Origin: Mucinivorans hirudinis
Lineage (GTDB): Bacteria; Bacteroidota; Bacteroidia; Bacteroidales; Rikenellaceae
NCBI GenBank assembly: GCA_000723505.1
Contig: HG934468.1
Location: forward strand, 1-64,000
DNA: 64,000 bases
Direction: 5' to 3'
Within the stretch, counting starts at the first letter, position 1, and each line of letters begins with the position of its first letter. The translations under genes were made by a program, and so were the position numbers. Below the pieces are notes generated by a model. It saw only the letters and a list, made by a program, of their open reading frames with translations, searched no databases and was not told the DNA's origin. This document shows positions 45,557 through 53,956 of the stretch, piece by piece.

Positions 45557-46426
45557 TTACAAATCATTAAACATCTCAAACGCTTGCGCAGGGGTCAGTC
45601 CATCGTGCACCACTGCCGACACAGCTTGAATCATCGCCTCGGGTTTGCTGCTTTGGAAAACGTTGCGCCCCATATCAACGCCTGCAGCACCCTCATTGAT
45701 AGCCTTGTAGCACAAATCAAGCGCCTCCAACTCTTCGAGTTTTTTTCCGCCGGCAATCACAATGGGTACGGGACAGGCATTAACAACCTTTTCAAAGCCG
45801 TCACAGTAGTAGGTCTTTACAATGTTAGCACCATTCTCTGCCGCAACGCGCGAAGCCAAACCGAAATACTTAGCATCGCGTGCCATCTCCTTACCCACAG
45901 CCGTAACTCCCATCGTGGGAATACCATACTTGTAGCCATAATCGGCAGCCTGCACCAAGTTTTTGATGGTTAGAGCCTCGTATGTTCCTCCCATAGAAAT
46001 CATTACAGCCATCGCCGAAGCGTTCAGTCGTACCGCATCCACAATATCAATCAGGCACTCGTTATTGAGTTCCGTAAGAATCGACGAGCCTGCCGAGTAT
46101 CGCAAACATATCGCCTTGTTCGAGTCGGCAGGTACTACCGAGCGTAACGAACCGCGTGTACACATCAGCGAGTCGGCATATTTTATAAGCGGTACAATGC
46201 CAAGGTCTAAGCGTTCCAAACCCGAAGTCGGACCCATAATATAGCCGTGGTCAAACGCCAACATTACAGTACGACCGGTTGCGGGGCGGAAAATGCGTGC
46301 CATCCTATCGCGCAAACCCCAGTCCGTACCATCCAACCCTTTCAAAAAGTATGATTTAGTTTCAACGGGTATACCAATTCCGTAATCTTTATCCTTGTTT
46401 TCAAGGATTCCATCCATATCTGCCAT
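45557..46426 (-). CDS. LsrF/DhnA-family class I aldolase
   Basis: 289 aa from ATG 46426 (MADMDGILENKDKDYGIGIP). It is strongly similar to E. coli LsrF, the AI-2 thiolase: KGLDGTDWGLRDRMARIFRPATGRTVMLAFDHGY near residue 30, LMCTRGSLRSVVP near 87, GANIVKTYYCDGFEKV near 203 with the Schiff-base Lys region, VPIVIAGGKK near 222 and GAAGVDMGRNVFQS near 250. No Lsr transporter or LsrK kinase is here; the neighbours are DhaK and DhaL, so a phospho-triose or phospho-tetrulose substrate is more likely. A reading start at 46486 would add an atypical N-terminus. Confidence 0.88.
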   Translation of the reverse strand: MADMDGILENKDKDYGIGIPVETKSYFLKGLDGTDWGLRDRMARIFRPATGRTVMLAFDHGYIMGPTSGLERLDLGIVPLIKYADSLMCTRGSLRSVVPADSNKAICLRYSAGSSILTELNNECLIDIVDAVRLNASAMAVMISMGGTYEALTIKNLVQAADYGYKYGIPTMGVTAVGKEMARDAKYFGLASRVAAENGANIVKTYYCDGFEKVVNACPVPIVIAGGKKLEELEALDLCYKAINEGAAGVDMGRNVFQSSKPEAMIQAVSAVVHDGLTPAQAFEMFNDL

Positions 46427-46431
46427 TATAT

Positions 46432-46672
46432 TTAGTTTTTTCGTTAATCTTTTTGTGTTCTCTGTAAGCTTGATACTTAGATGCAAACCCTATGGTTATG
46501 GACATTACTATCCAATAGATAAGTTTTGAAATAAATACTTTAAATTAAATTTAAGATTATCTTTCATAAAATAATCGAACACTATAGTAAAAAATGTAGT
46601 TAAAGACCCGAATATCAATCCATCAAGCCACTAGAACTTTCTTTGGATTTGATAGTCTTTTTCAGTTTTCAT
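46432..46672 (-). pseudogene. Decayed small membrane-protein gene, copy B
   Basis: Conceptual pieces: MKTEKDYQIQRKF, stop, frameshift, GLIDGLIFGSLTTFFTIVFDYF, NLKFNLKYLFQNLSIG, stop, IVMSITIGFASKYQAYREHKKINEKTKY. It is a diverged duplicate of the copy directly upstream (46662-46929), with at least two frame breaks. The ATG overlaps the end of that copy. Confidence 0.7.
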
Positions 46673-46929
46673 TCTTTTCTCTGTTATTGTTAATCTTTTT
46701 GATATGTTCTTGGGCACTATACTTATAGTAAAGCCCCATACTAAAAGCCATAATTATCCCATAGAGAAACTTTGAGATGAATAGCTTTGAACTAATCTCA
46801 AAATTCTCTGTAAAGTAAGTATTCAAATATCAGTGAAGTAAATGATACTATAAAGCCAAAAATCAATCCGTCAAACCACCATTTTTTTTGGCGCTGATAA
46901 TCTTTTTCGGGAGGTTTCCGACACCACAT
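46662..46929 (-). pseudogene. Decayed small membrane-protein gene, copy A
   Basis: It reads MWCRKPPEKDYQRQKKWWFD, GLIFGFIVSFTSLIFEYLLY, then needs a one-base shift (near 46812-46820) to continue ENFEISSKLFISKF, LYGIIMAFSMGLYYKYSAQEHIKKINNNREKNEN and a stop. Two membrane segments are predicted. Copy B follows in tandem. Both lie in the 511-bp gap between dhaL and the aldolase gene. Confidence 0.7.
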
Positions 46930-46937
46930 ATCTCGTA

Positions 46938-47555
46938 CTATAAAGCACCTGCGAAACTCTCAAACATTGAAGCCCAAGAGGTTGCACCTGCATCTGGGTG
47001 TCCAATAGTCTTGTCACCAAGGTTGCGAGCACGTCCGAAGTTTGCCTTCATATTAACGGTAGCCTCCACACCCTTCAATGCAGCATCTGCGCCGACTCTC
47101 AAAACCTCATTAATATCATTTGATTGACAAGTCTCGATGGCTTCAACTGCCGGAATCAGAGCATCCATCATCGTTTTGTCTCCAATCGCAGCCTTGGTGT
47201 TTTTTTGGACTCCCAACAACCCACCCGCAAACATTTTTTTCAACTCGTCAGCGTCAATCTCCTCAGCAGCAGGCACATTATCCGACATTCCGAGCAGGAA
47301 TCCGCCAAGCAGCGTAGAGGTTGAACCACTTGTTTCCAGCATCACGGCGAAACCCATATCTCCCAATAACCCTTTGAAGTTTCCACCCTTTTCAGATGCC
47401 CTTGCAATTACCTTGAAAGCTGTTTCGATAGCCTCGCCGTGGTCGCCGTCACCCAGAGCCGCATCAAGTTTTGAAAACTCTTCGGCACGACTCTTAATAT
47501 TAGTATAGGCCGCCCCAATCATTCGCTGGAAGTCGGCAATCGTTATTTTTTCCAT
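46938..47555 (-). CDS. dhaL: Dihydroxyacetone kinase L subunit (ATP-binding domain)
   Basis: 205 aa from ATG 47555 (MEKITIADFQRMI). DhaL motifs: LGDGDHGEAIETAFKVI near residue 34 (Mg/nucleotide Asp residues), GGFLLGMS, and AAIGDKTMMDALIPAVEA near 110. It transfers phosphate to a triose bound in DhaK. No PTS phosphotransferase (DhaM) is in the window, so ATP is the likely donor. An earlier start at 47603 adds 16 atypical residues. Confidence 0.93.
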   Translation of the reverse strand: MEKITIADFQRMIGAAYTNIKSRAEEFSKLDAALGDGDHGEAIETAFKVIARASEKGGNFKGLLGDMGFAVMLETSGSTSTLLGGFLLGMSDNVPAAEEIDADELKKMFAGGLLGVQKNTKAAIGDKTMMDALIPAVEAIETCQSNDINEVLRVGADAALKGVEATVNMKANFGRARNLGDKTIGHPDAGATSWASMFESFAGAL

Positions 47556-47639
47556 ATTAGTGGTGTGAGTAATAAGGTGATATGGGCGGATTCCGGAAGG
47601 CAAACAGAAGCTTCAAATCCACCCATATCACTCTAAAAT

Positions 47640-48644
47640 TTATTTCCGTGTCCAATAAGGTGCGTTTGAAGGATAATTTTTGAGATAATCTACGTGGTCG
47701 TCATCCAACTTAGCAAGAATCATTTGGAAGCCGGCCTGTTCCTGTACTGTAAGCAACTCACCGGCATAACCATCAACAATAACCGCACCCGCCGACTCTA
47801 GGTACTTAGCTGCCGCACGATATACGATTAGCTGCTCCATAAGTGTCGAAGAACCAACGCCATTGATGTAAAGCACAACCTTTTCACCCGCTTTTACATC
47901 GAGTTTTTTCATCAACATCGACACCATAAATTCCGCAGTAGCGTCAGCCGAGACCAATGGTTGAGCACCACCCGAACCAGCCTCACCGTGCTGACCCATA
48001 CCAACTTCCATCATACCATCGGGTAGTTCAGTAATGGTTGCGCCATTTTGTGGGTGGGTGCAAGCACGCATCGCCACAGCCAGCGTGGCAATGTTTTTGT
48101 TCAGACGCTCGCCAATCTCCATAAGCTCATCGAGAGACTTACCCTCTTCGGCAGCCGCACCCAGAACTTTATACATAACAACTGCTCCGGCAAGTCCACG
48201 ACGGTCGTCGTCCGCAGCATCCAGACCTGCCGAAATGTCATCGTGCGTCATAATAGAGGCAACTTTAATACCCATACGCTCAGCGAGTTGCTTCGCCATA
48301 TTACCGCTCATCACATCGCCTGAGTGGTTGAGAATCAGCAATAGAATACCCGCAGGGCGTTGCATCATTTGAATACCTTGGAAGAGACGTTGCGCACCCG
48401 GTGCAGCAAAAATATCACCCACGACCGAACAGTCCAACATACCTTCGCCAACAAAGCCGCTCACGGCAGGTTCGTGTCCCGAGCCGCCGAAAGCCACGAT
48501 AGCAACCTTATCTTGAGACTTTGGATTAGCGCGTACCACGATATTTTCCGCACCAAGTTTTACTTGGTCTTTGAATGCCATCACATACCCTTCCAAAAGT
48601 TCAGCGGTGATGTTATTAGTTTCGTTTATGAATTTTGTTTTCAT
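47640..48644 (-). CDS. dhaK: Dihydroxyacetone kinase K subunit (substrate-binding)
   Basis: 334 aa: KVAIVAFGGSGHEPAVSGFVGEGMLD near residue 47, LLILNHSGDVMSGNMAKQLAERMG near 100, HDDISAGLDAADDDRRGLAGAVVMYKVLGAAAE near 130, and GMMEVGMGQHGEAGSGG near 205 with the His that covalently holds dihydroxyacetone-like substrates. Paired with dhaL 84 bp downstream. The true substrate may be dihydroxyacetone or a tetrulose; sequence does not say. Confidence 0.94.
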   Translation of the reverse strand: MKTKFINETNNITAELLEGYVMAFKDQVKLGAENIVVRANPKSQDKVAIVAFGGSGHEPAVSGFVGEGMLDCSVVGDIFAAPGAQRLFQGIQMMQRPAGILLLILNHSGDVMSGNMAKQLAERMGIKVASIMTHDDISAGLDAADDDRRGLAGAVVMYKVLGAAAEEGKSLDELMEIGERLNKNIATLAVAMRACTHPQNGATITELPDGMMEVGMGQHGEAGSGGAQPLVSADATAEFMVSMLMKKLDVKAGEKVVLYINGVGSSTLMEQLIVYRAAAKYLESAGAVIVDGYAGELLTVQEQAGFQMILAKLDDDHVDYLKNYPSNAPYWTRK

Positions 48645-48653
48645 TACTTTTAT

Positions 48654-48800
48654 TGTGATTTGTGATTTGTGATTTGTGATTTGTGATTTGTGATTTGTGA
48701 TAATGTGATTTGTGATTTGTGATAATGTGATTTGTGATGCTTAATTATCTTAGAAAAAATCACAAATCACAAATCACAAATCACATTATCACAATTTCAC
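48654..48800. repeat. Inverted TGTGATT heptamer array
   Basis: Left: six tandem perfect TGTGATT units from 48654, then five more with single-base variations up to 48739. Right: four AATCACA units plus degenerate ones (48758-48800). The 18-bp centre is unique. The transcript would form a long hairpin in register at many offsets. It fills the spacer between dhaK and the VOC gene, and its unit equals that at 6130-6210. Confidence 0.9.
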
Positions 48801-48807
48801 ATATTAA

Positions 48808-49125
48808 TTATTTTGTAAATTGCATCAACTCAATTGCAATGCCTTCTTCCTCGATAAAGGCAATGGTCAGTTCGTCAGAAAGTTTTGTGATTGGCAGCAC
48901 AATGGTTTGCCCCTCAGTTGCCGCCACAATATCCTCTACCTCATAGGCAATATGGGCGTGAGTTTTCAGAAGTTCGGGCATTGTACTTTCGGGTTCAAAG
49001 CGGAGAAATTCAATGCGATTTGGACTTTTTGAATAGTCTGTGAGGAAAAGACGCATATCGGGCGAGTAGTTTTCGCCCTCTTTAACTACTTGCGTGGGAA
49101 CGCCAAAGTGATTTAACTTTCTCAT
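48808..49125 (-). CDS. VOC-superfamily (glyoxalase-like) small protein
   Basis: 105 aa: KLNHFGVPTQVVKEGENYSPDMRLFLTDYSKSPNRIEFLRFEPES, HAHIAYEVEDIVAATEGQT, then IAFIEEEGIAIELMQFTK. The split beta-alpha-beta-beta-beta pattern and C-terminal EIELMQF fit the vicinal oxygen chelate fold, with possible metal ligands His and Glu. It starts 3 bp after the cupin gene's stop, so it may act in the same pathway. Confidence 0.72.
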   Translation of the reverse strand: MRKLNHFGVPTQVVKEGENYSPDMRLFLTDYSKSPNRIEFLRFEPESTMPELLKTHAHIAYEVEDIVAATEGQTIVLPITKLSDELTIAFIEEEGIAIELMQFTK

Positions 49126-49128
49126 TAG

Positions 49129-49824
49129 TTATAATTTAGCTTTAGGATTAGTAAATCTCAGACCCGCACCGTCGTGGTAGTTTGCCCATTCGTGAACAAT
49201 AGCACCATTTTCGCCCGCAAGCAGGAAGTGCCAGCTGCCAATTTTACCCAAGTGGATAATGTCGCCAACATTCTGAACCACATAGTTTTTAGACTTTGTA
49301 GTAGCAAGTTGTGACGCAGGAATGATTTTCTCAGCGTCGGCTTTAGGCTCACCCAACTCAGTAAAATTGTAGCACGAACCATTGCGTACCATCCAAGTTT
49401 CCATCTTTGCGGGGAATTTCGTGGCAACGTGCGAATGTTCAGGAATCATCTGACCGGGAAGCAGATAGATGTCGTGAGCAAAATATCCTGCTTCGGGGTC
49501 ATTCACAAAAAAGATACCTCCCATACCGCAATTTTCGAAATCACCCATACCAAAGTCGGTATACCACGCCTCTTTTTCAACAAAGTCGGTTACAGGATAA
49601 CCATAATACTCAAACATTTCATAGAACGCTTTCTTTGCTACTTCAGGTTGAAAAACGCCATCCTTATAGAAATCGGCGTTGGTGTACTTTTTGGTGTAGG
49701 GAGCTTTCATCTCTTTTTCACATTTGGTTTGATTCTCTTTTTCGCAGCAATCCTTCTCTTTTTTGCTCTCACAGGCGAAGAGCATCGTTGATGCAACACA
49801 CAATAGAACTAGGTTTTTTTTCAT
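49129..49824 (-). CDS. Cupin lipoprotein, D-lyxose isomerase-like
   Basis: 231 aa; lipobox in MKKNLVLLCVASTMLFACESKKE, then a Lys/Glu/Cys-rich linker. The cupin core has LLPGQMIPEHSHVATKFPAKMETWMVRNGS (HxH and Glu ligands) and GDIIHLGKIGSWHFLLAGENGAIVHEW (second His). This pattern resembles D-lyxose isomerase-like cupins, so a sugar-isomerase role at the cell envelope is possible. The lipid anchor is unusual for such an enzyme. Confidence 0.75.
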   Translation of the reverse strand: MKKNLVLLCVASTMLFACESKKEKDCCEKENQTKCEKEMKAPYTKKYTNADFYKDGVFQPEVAKKAFYEMFEYYGYPVTDFVEKEAWYTDFGMGDFENCGMGGIFFVNDPEAGYFAHDIYLLPGQMIPEHSHVATKFPAKMETWMVRNGSCYNFTELGEPKADAEKIIPASQLATTKSKNYVVQNVGDIIHLGKIGSWHFLLAGENGAIVHEWANYHDGAGLRFTNPKAKL

Positions 49825-49894
49825 TTTTTTATCTGTTTTTTTTATTGATGTTTCTTATCCCGATTGGACAAATCGTTTCTCATTTTTCGTTCAA

Positions 49895-51028
49895 TCAACA
49901 TTGCGCCACACCCTCAATCTCTATCAAAAGCTCATCTCGACAAACATCCGTAACAACGTATATTGCAGGCAAATGCGGGTAACGCTCTTCGATAATTCGC
50001 CGTGCCGCTTCCATATCGCCGTCACACTTCAAATATACGCGGAACACCTGGATCTGAGGCTCGTTACGCACCGTAATCCCGTGGTTAGCAAAGTTTTTCT
50101 TGCTTATCAGATACTCTATATTTTCTAGGGTTATCACCGTCTGCCGTTCGATGCCTACACCCGTTAGGCTCTCCTCACCTCTGATTGCCGCCGTACCCGA
50201 TATATAGACCTTGGCGCAATCATAAATAGCCACCGCCTTTGCCCTCTCAAACTTTGGCGTTGTCCGCTGTTTGAAAACCTCATCCGGAGCACCAATCAAC
50301 ACACCCTGCGAATACTTATGTGCAGCCACCTGCAGCGGATTATCAATCGGCACAATCTTTGCCGGCGATTTTTTTAAAACTTCAGCATCAATCTCCACCA
50401 TCACACCTCCCACGTCCGTGCCTATCCCCGTAGCTGCCGGGTAACCTCCCCTCCACTCCGTTTTTGCATAAAAGTGTGAACGAGCATCGTTAAAATCCTG
50501 ATAATGTTGGGTGTCGCCTGACATAGCCGTAATCTGCTCAATATAGTTCCACTGACGAATTATCGAATCAATGGGCATTTTTTCTTGTTCCAAAATAGCC
50601 TCCAATTTGGCAAGAACATCAACAGATTGCTTGCGAATTGAATCGCTCAGAAAATCTGCAACAATTCCCTCCGTAAAAAGTTGCTTACTGCTACTGCTAT
50701 TGCTCACCACATACCTAACACCACCTAACTCTTTATATTGCAATGTCTTTGCAAAATCCCGACCAACCATCTGAACCTCTAACGCAAGTGTTAGCTGCGT
50801 TGGGTGTTGCGCGACATAGCTAATGAGTGGAGTAAATTCTCCTGTGCAGTTTTTTATAATTTCTTCGCGTTGCTCGCCATACTCCTTGTTCGAGTGTGGT
50901 TTTCCATAAAAGACCCAGCGCAGAGGCACTAACTCCGTGCTCTTGGCGGCAGCCACCAATTCAGCCAACGCTCCACTGAAAGTGGGCTTTGTACTCCTAT
51001 ATATATTGTATAGTATGTTGTGAGCCAT
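49895..51028 (-). CDS. RidA/chorismatase-like protein
   Basis: 377 aa. The C-terminal quarter (about 285-375) resembles RidA/YjgF (VFRVYLKCDGDMEAARRIIEERYPHLPAIYVVTDVCRDELLIEIEGVA). The upstream half has FNDARSHFYAKTEWRGGYPAATGIGTDVGGVMVEIDA, as in chorismatases of the FkbO/Hyg5 type, which share the RidA-like fold. The usual active-site residues cannot be confirmed by eye, so a reaction is not assigned. 81 bp separate it from the upstream cytochrome gene. Confidence 0.7.
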   Translation of the reverse strand: MAHNILYNIYRSTKPTFSGALAELVAAAKSTELVPLRWVFYGKPHSNKEYGEQREEIIKNCTGEFTPLISYVAQHPTQLTLALEVQMVGRDFAKTLQYKELGGVRYVVSNSSSSKQLFTEGIVADFLSDSIRKQSVDVLAKLEAILEQEKMPIDSIIRQWNYIEQITAMSGDTQHYQDFNDARSHFYAKTEWRGGYPAATGIGTDVGGVMVEIDAEVLKKSPAKIVPIDNPLQVAAHKYSQGVLIGAPDEVFKQRTTPKFERAKAVAIYDCAKVYISGTAAIRGEESLTGVGIERQTVITLENIEYLISKKNFANHGITVRNEPQIQVFRVYLKCDGDMEAARRIIEERYPHLPAIYVVTDVCRDELLIEIEGVAQC

Positions 51029-51033
51029 ATTTT

Positions 51034-51093
51034 AGGGAATTGGGAATTTGGGAATCGTTTATGTTCCCATTCCGAGAACCGATTCACGATTCC
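51034..51093. repeat. GGGAATT-type inverted microrepeat in an operon spacer
   Basis: AGGGAATTGGGAATTTGGGAATCG (51034-51057) faces CGATTCACGATTCC and TTCCCATTCCGAGAACC (51063-51093), a hairpin of short GGAAT words. It fills the spacer between the cytochrome-propeller and RidA-like genes. Confidence 0.6.
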
Positions 51094-51109
51094 TTGTTTA
51101 TCAAAGAAA

Positions 51110-52876
51110 TTATAAGCTGTTTACGTATTCCACCAATTCGTCTATCTCTTTCGAGGTAATTTTCTTAGTTATGCCGTGTCTGTGCACCTCGAAAACATCG
51201 CGCATCGTAGCCGCTCTGCCATCGAAAAGATAAGGAGCAGTGCGCCAAACCTCTCTCAGAGTAGGAGTGTCCCAACCAGCCTCAAACTCAATATCTTCGC
51301 CAATTCTATACATCTTCATATCCGTATAGTAGATGCCCGAGTGGCAGTTGTCGCACTCGAATTTTTCAAACACTTTGCGTCCGCGCTCTGCCTTTTCCGA
51401 CAGCTTGCCATTGACCAAATAGGGACTCGGTACAGGTTGCAAACCCTTCGTATACTCATCCACCCACGTTGCCCACTCCTCGGGAATTTCGTAGAACTGT
51501 ATATGTGTAAACCCCTTACGATTTGCAATTTCCGCCGAAGCACGAATTCCTGAAATCATCGAGGGGGGGGTCTGTATAGAGAATAGCAGACTTTTGCAGT
51601 TTTTGGGATTGCCAATGCCGTCATTCATCAAATCCCAGTTCATACCATCCGTGCGCCCGTCGCCGGGGTGACAACCATTGCACGACTGCCAATTTTGGAA
51701 ACAGTACTGCGCATCATTAAAAATACGCTCACCGCGCTGCGCAAGGGTCTCAGTTCTATTCGCATTGAGATTAACGGAACTCAATTCATCACCTCCCAAA
51801 TCATAAATATTGAGTATATCTGCAAAATATGTAGGAATATAGGCTTTGTTATCGATTATCGAAAAGTTACGAGGCCCGTTTCCCTTCAGCGGAATGCGTT
51901 TGCGAAGTCCGTACATAAATCGCAAGTCATACGCCAATGTCTCTACTGAACCTTTGTAGTTGGTCAGTTTTTCGATAAATTTGGGGTAGTTAATAACGCT
52001 AATATCGTGTGTACCACTGTGAGTTACAATTATATTTTCGGGCGTTGTTTGTATTCCCCAAATTCCTGCTGCGCCACGATCAGGGTCATCAAGCACCACA
52101 GCACCTATGTAATTATGTGTTGCAACATCGATTACACTCATTGCAGAGGTATTCATCCACCCCTGCTGCAACTGTGAGGTGGGAACCGTAAAGCGCCCAA
52201 GATTATGAGAAACAAGAACATACTTTCCATCGGCAGTAAGAGCCATTCCTCGCAAGGCGTTGCTGCCGTTGGCTAGTTTTATGTTTTTTTCTACCGTGAA
52301 GTTTGAAAGGTTTATTATTGACACCTCCGCTGCAACATATTCTAAATTAGCCTGTCCGGCAGGAAGGAAGTTTGCCACAAAGAGATATTTGCCATCCGCA
52401 CTGGCTACCGCGGCTTTGGGTTCGCGGGTTACAATCACCCTGCGAAGCACCTTGCCCTGTTTAGGGTCAATTTCGCTCACTGCATTTTCAAACTGATTCA
52501 TTAGCAGTATTTTACCCCCAAGCACGATAGGAGCGATAGGATAGTGCCCCACAGGAATAGATTTTTCTATCGTTCCATCGGCAGAAATTACAATAAGTTG
52601 TCCGTCAGCATCTGCTGTGGTTACAAATATCTTTTTACCATCGGTGGTTATGCCCGAGGGAGTCTGTTGCAGAGAAACTCTTTTTTTTATTGTTTTGCAG
52701 TCAGATGAAACAAAATCCACACTCTTTGCACCCGCTTGAGCGAGGGCAAAGCCTCCATTTGAAGAAACCATACCTACGTTATAGAGTGGAGGATGCGCTA
52801 TATTTTGCGCTCCGGAATAGCTGTAAACAGCAATTAGGCAGACCGTTACCGCCAATCTAGGTAGTAGTTTTATCAT
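51110..52876 (-). CDS. Exported beta-propeller / di-heme cytochrome protein
   Basis: 588 aa from ATG 52876, which begins a signal peptide (MIKLLPRLAVTVCLIAVYSYSGAQ). The N-terminal half is a YncE-like propeller (IFVTTADADGQLIVISADGTIEKSI, AAVASADGKYLFVANFLPAGQ, LTADGKYVLVSHNLGRFTVP). The C-terminal half has heme motifs CNGCHPGDGRTDGMNWD near 400 and CDNCHSG near 510, plus a C-terminal Met/His region, as in di-heme cytochrome c peroxidase (MauG-like) proteins. An ATG at 52909 would lengthen it by 11 residues. Likely periplasmic electron transfer or peroxidase-like oxidation. Confidence 0.85.
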   Translation of the reverse strand: MIKLLPRLAVTVCLIAVYSYSGAQNIAHPPLYNVGMVSSNGGFALAQAGAKSVDFVSSDCKTIKKRVSLQQTPSGITTDGKKIFVTTADADGQLIVISADGTIEKSIPVGHYPIAPIVLGGKILLMNQFENAVSEIDPKQGKVLRRVIVTREPKAAVASADGKYLFVANFLPAGQANLEYVAAEVSIINLSNFTVEKNIKLANGSNALRGMALTADGKYVLVSHNLGRFTVPTSQLQQGWMNTSAMSVIDVATHNYIGAVVLDDPDRGAAGIWGIQTTPENIIVTHSGTHDISVINYPKFIEKLTNYKGSVETLAYDLRFMYGLRKRIPLKGNGPRNFSIIDNKAYIPTYFADILNIYDLGGDELSSVNLNANRTETLAQRGERIFNDAQYCFQNWQSCNGCHPGDGRTDGMNWDLMNDGIGNPKNCKSLLFSIQTPPSMISGIRASAEIANRKGFTHIQFYEIPEEWATWVDEYTKGLQPVPSPYLVNGKLSEKAERGRKVFEKFECDNCHSGIYYTDMKMYRIGEDIEFEAGWDTPTLREVWRTAPYLFDGRAATMRDVFEVHRHGITKKITSKEIDELVEYVNSL

Positions 52877-53042
52877 AATAGCGTGGGTTAGTTTACTACT
52901 AAAAAACACTACAATTTTACAAAAAATTGGCGAAATACCAAAATTTTTTAATAATATTCTTTTTATAAAGAGAACTTAGCGGACAAATAGGGCTGCTTTT
53001 ATTCCCTTAAATCCTCTAAGTTCTCAAGTAGGTAGATGGTAA

Positions 53043-53702
53043 CTACATAAACCTCATTCTGCCGAAATATTGTGGCTGGTGGAAGTTAGGTTTATCTGTT
53101 TTAATGGGGCTCCACGATAGGTAGTGCGGCTTGCTCAGTCCATCCCCACATTTATAGACGTTTGCCATAACAAACAGCCCCTCAAGAGTATTAAAGTTGT
53201 GGGCAAAGAAAGCCTCTTTTGGAATTGCCACAGTAAGTTCCCACTCCACGTCGCCCAACCGTTCTGCAAAGCACTCGTTGGGCAGGGTAGAGAGGCTCTT
53301 TATTTTGTCCAAAATCTCCGTTGGGGCGTGGGTAGCTAAATCACGACTCTGGCGAAAGCCAAGCAACTTTTTGCCGATACAGGAGAATTCAAAATTGTAG
53401 TAGCCGGTATCGTCAAAACTTATAAAGAACTCTACACAAGAGTCTTTCCATACCTCACCACCATCCTTATCTACTTCAGCCTTAATATCATCCTCCTTGA
53501 CCTGAAACTTCAAAAAGAGGGTGGCATCGTTGTGAACAGCCCAAAATTTTGCGGATGGGGCATAGGGGTATTCCCCCGCCCAGTTGTTGTTGAAAATGCC
53601 GCCCCATTCAATCTTCAAATAGTCATCTTCGACCATAGAAGAGATGGCTTCCAAGGGAGGCTCAATCGCATATATGCGTTTGATATTTAGATGATTTGCC
53701 AT
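53043..53702 (-). CDS. CBM9-like (carbohydrate-binding family 9) domain protein
   Basis: 219 aa, no signal peptide. DYLKIEWGGIFNNNWAGEYPYAPSAKFWAVHNDATLFLKFQVKEDDIKAEV and WKDSCVEFFISFDDTGYYNFEFSCIGKKLLGFRQSRD fit the CBM9-like domain that often stands alone in Bacteroidetes; WELTVAIPKEAFF and YLSWSPIKTDKPNFHQPQYFGRMRF complete it. It is the first gene of the minus-strand cluster. Ligand unknown. Confidence 0.8.
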   Translation of the reverse strand: MANHLNIKRIYAIEPPLEAISSMVEDDYLKIEWGGIFNNNWAGEYPYAPSAKFWAVHNDATLFLKFQVKEDDIKAEVDKDGGEVWKDSCVEFFISFDDTGYYNFEFSCIGKKLLGFRQSRDLATHAPTEILDKIKSLSTLPNECFAERLGDVEWELTVAIPKEAFFAHNFNTLEGLFVMANVYKCGDGLSKPHYLSWSPIKTDKPNFHQPQYFGRMRFM

Positions 53703-53728
53703 TTTATTAAGTGAAAAATGAAAAGTAA

Positions 53729-53775
53729 AAAATGAGTAATGAAACGTAAAAAATCATTTGCCGATTACTCATTTT
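53729..53775. repeat. Inverted repeat AAAATGAGTAAT upstream of the CBM9-like gene
   Basis: Perfect 12-bp arms (53729-53740 and 53764-53775) within a tract of AAAATGA/GTAAAAA microrepeats. The 233-bp gap 53703-53935 holds nothing else apart from the palindromic half repeat at its right end. Confidence 0.65.
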
Positions 53776-53930
53776 GAGAAACTGTTAGAATTTTCAATTT
53801 TGCTTTTATTACTCCCCATTCAAGTCATATTTCCCCTTTTGATATAGGAGTAGGGGGTAGTCAAGCTCGCTCGAAATATCCGAACCAAGTGAGAGCAGAG
53901 ACCGCTTAAGGGATGTTCCCGACAATGATG

Positions 53931-53956
53931 ATTTACTAATTTTCAGAAGACCCCTT
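53931..53956. repeat. GGGGGCTTCT repeat family, half copy (copy 5), inside a gene end
   Basis: ATTTACTAATTTTCAGAAGACCCCTT. Read on the minus strand it encodes the last residues KGSSEN and the TAG stop of the sugar-kinase gene. The same arm occurs at 30025. Confidence 0.8.

Noticed and set aside
46938-47603. Longer DhaL starting at 47603
   Set aside because: The extra 16 residues do not match the DhaL start; MEKITIADF at 47555 does.
48654-48800. CRISPR array
   Set aside because: The units are 7 bp, have no unique spacers and run in opposite orientation in the two halves; no cas genes are present.
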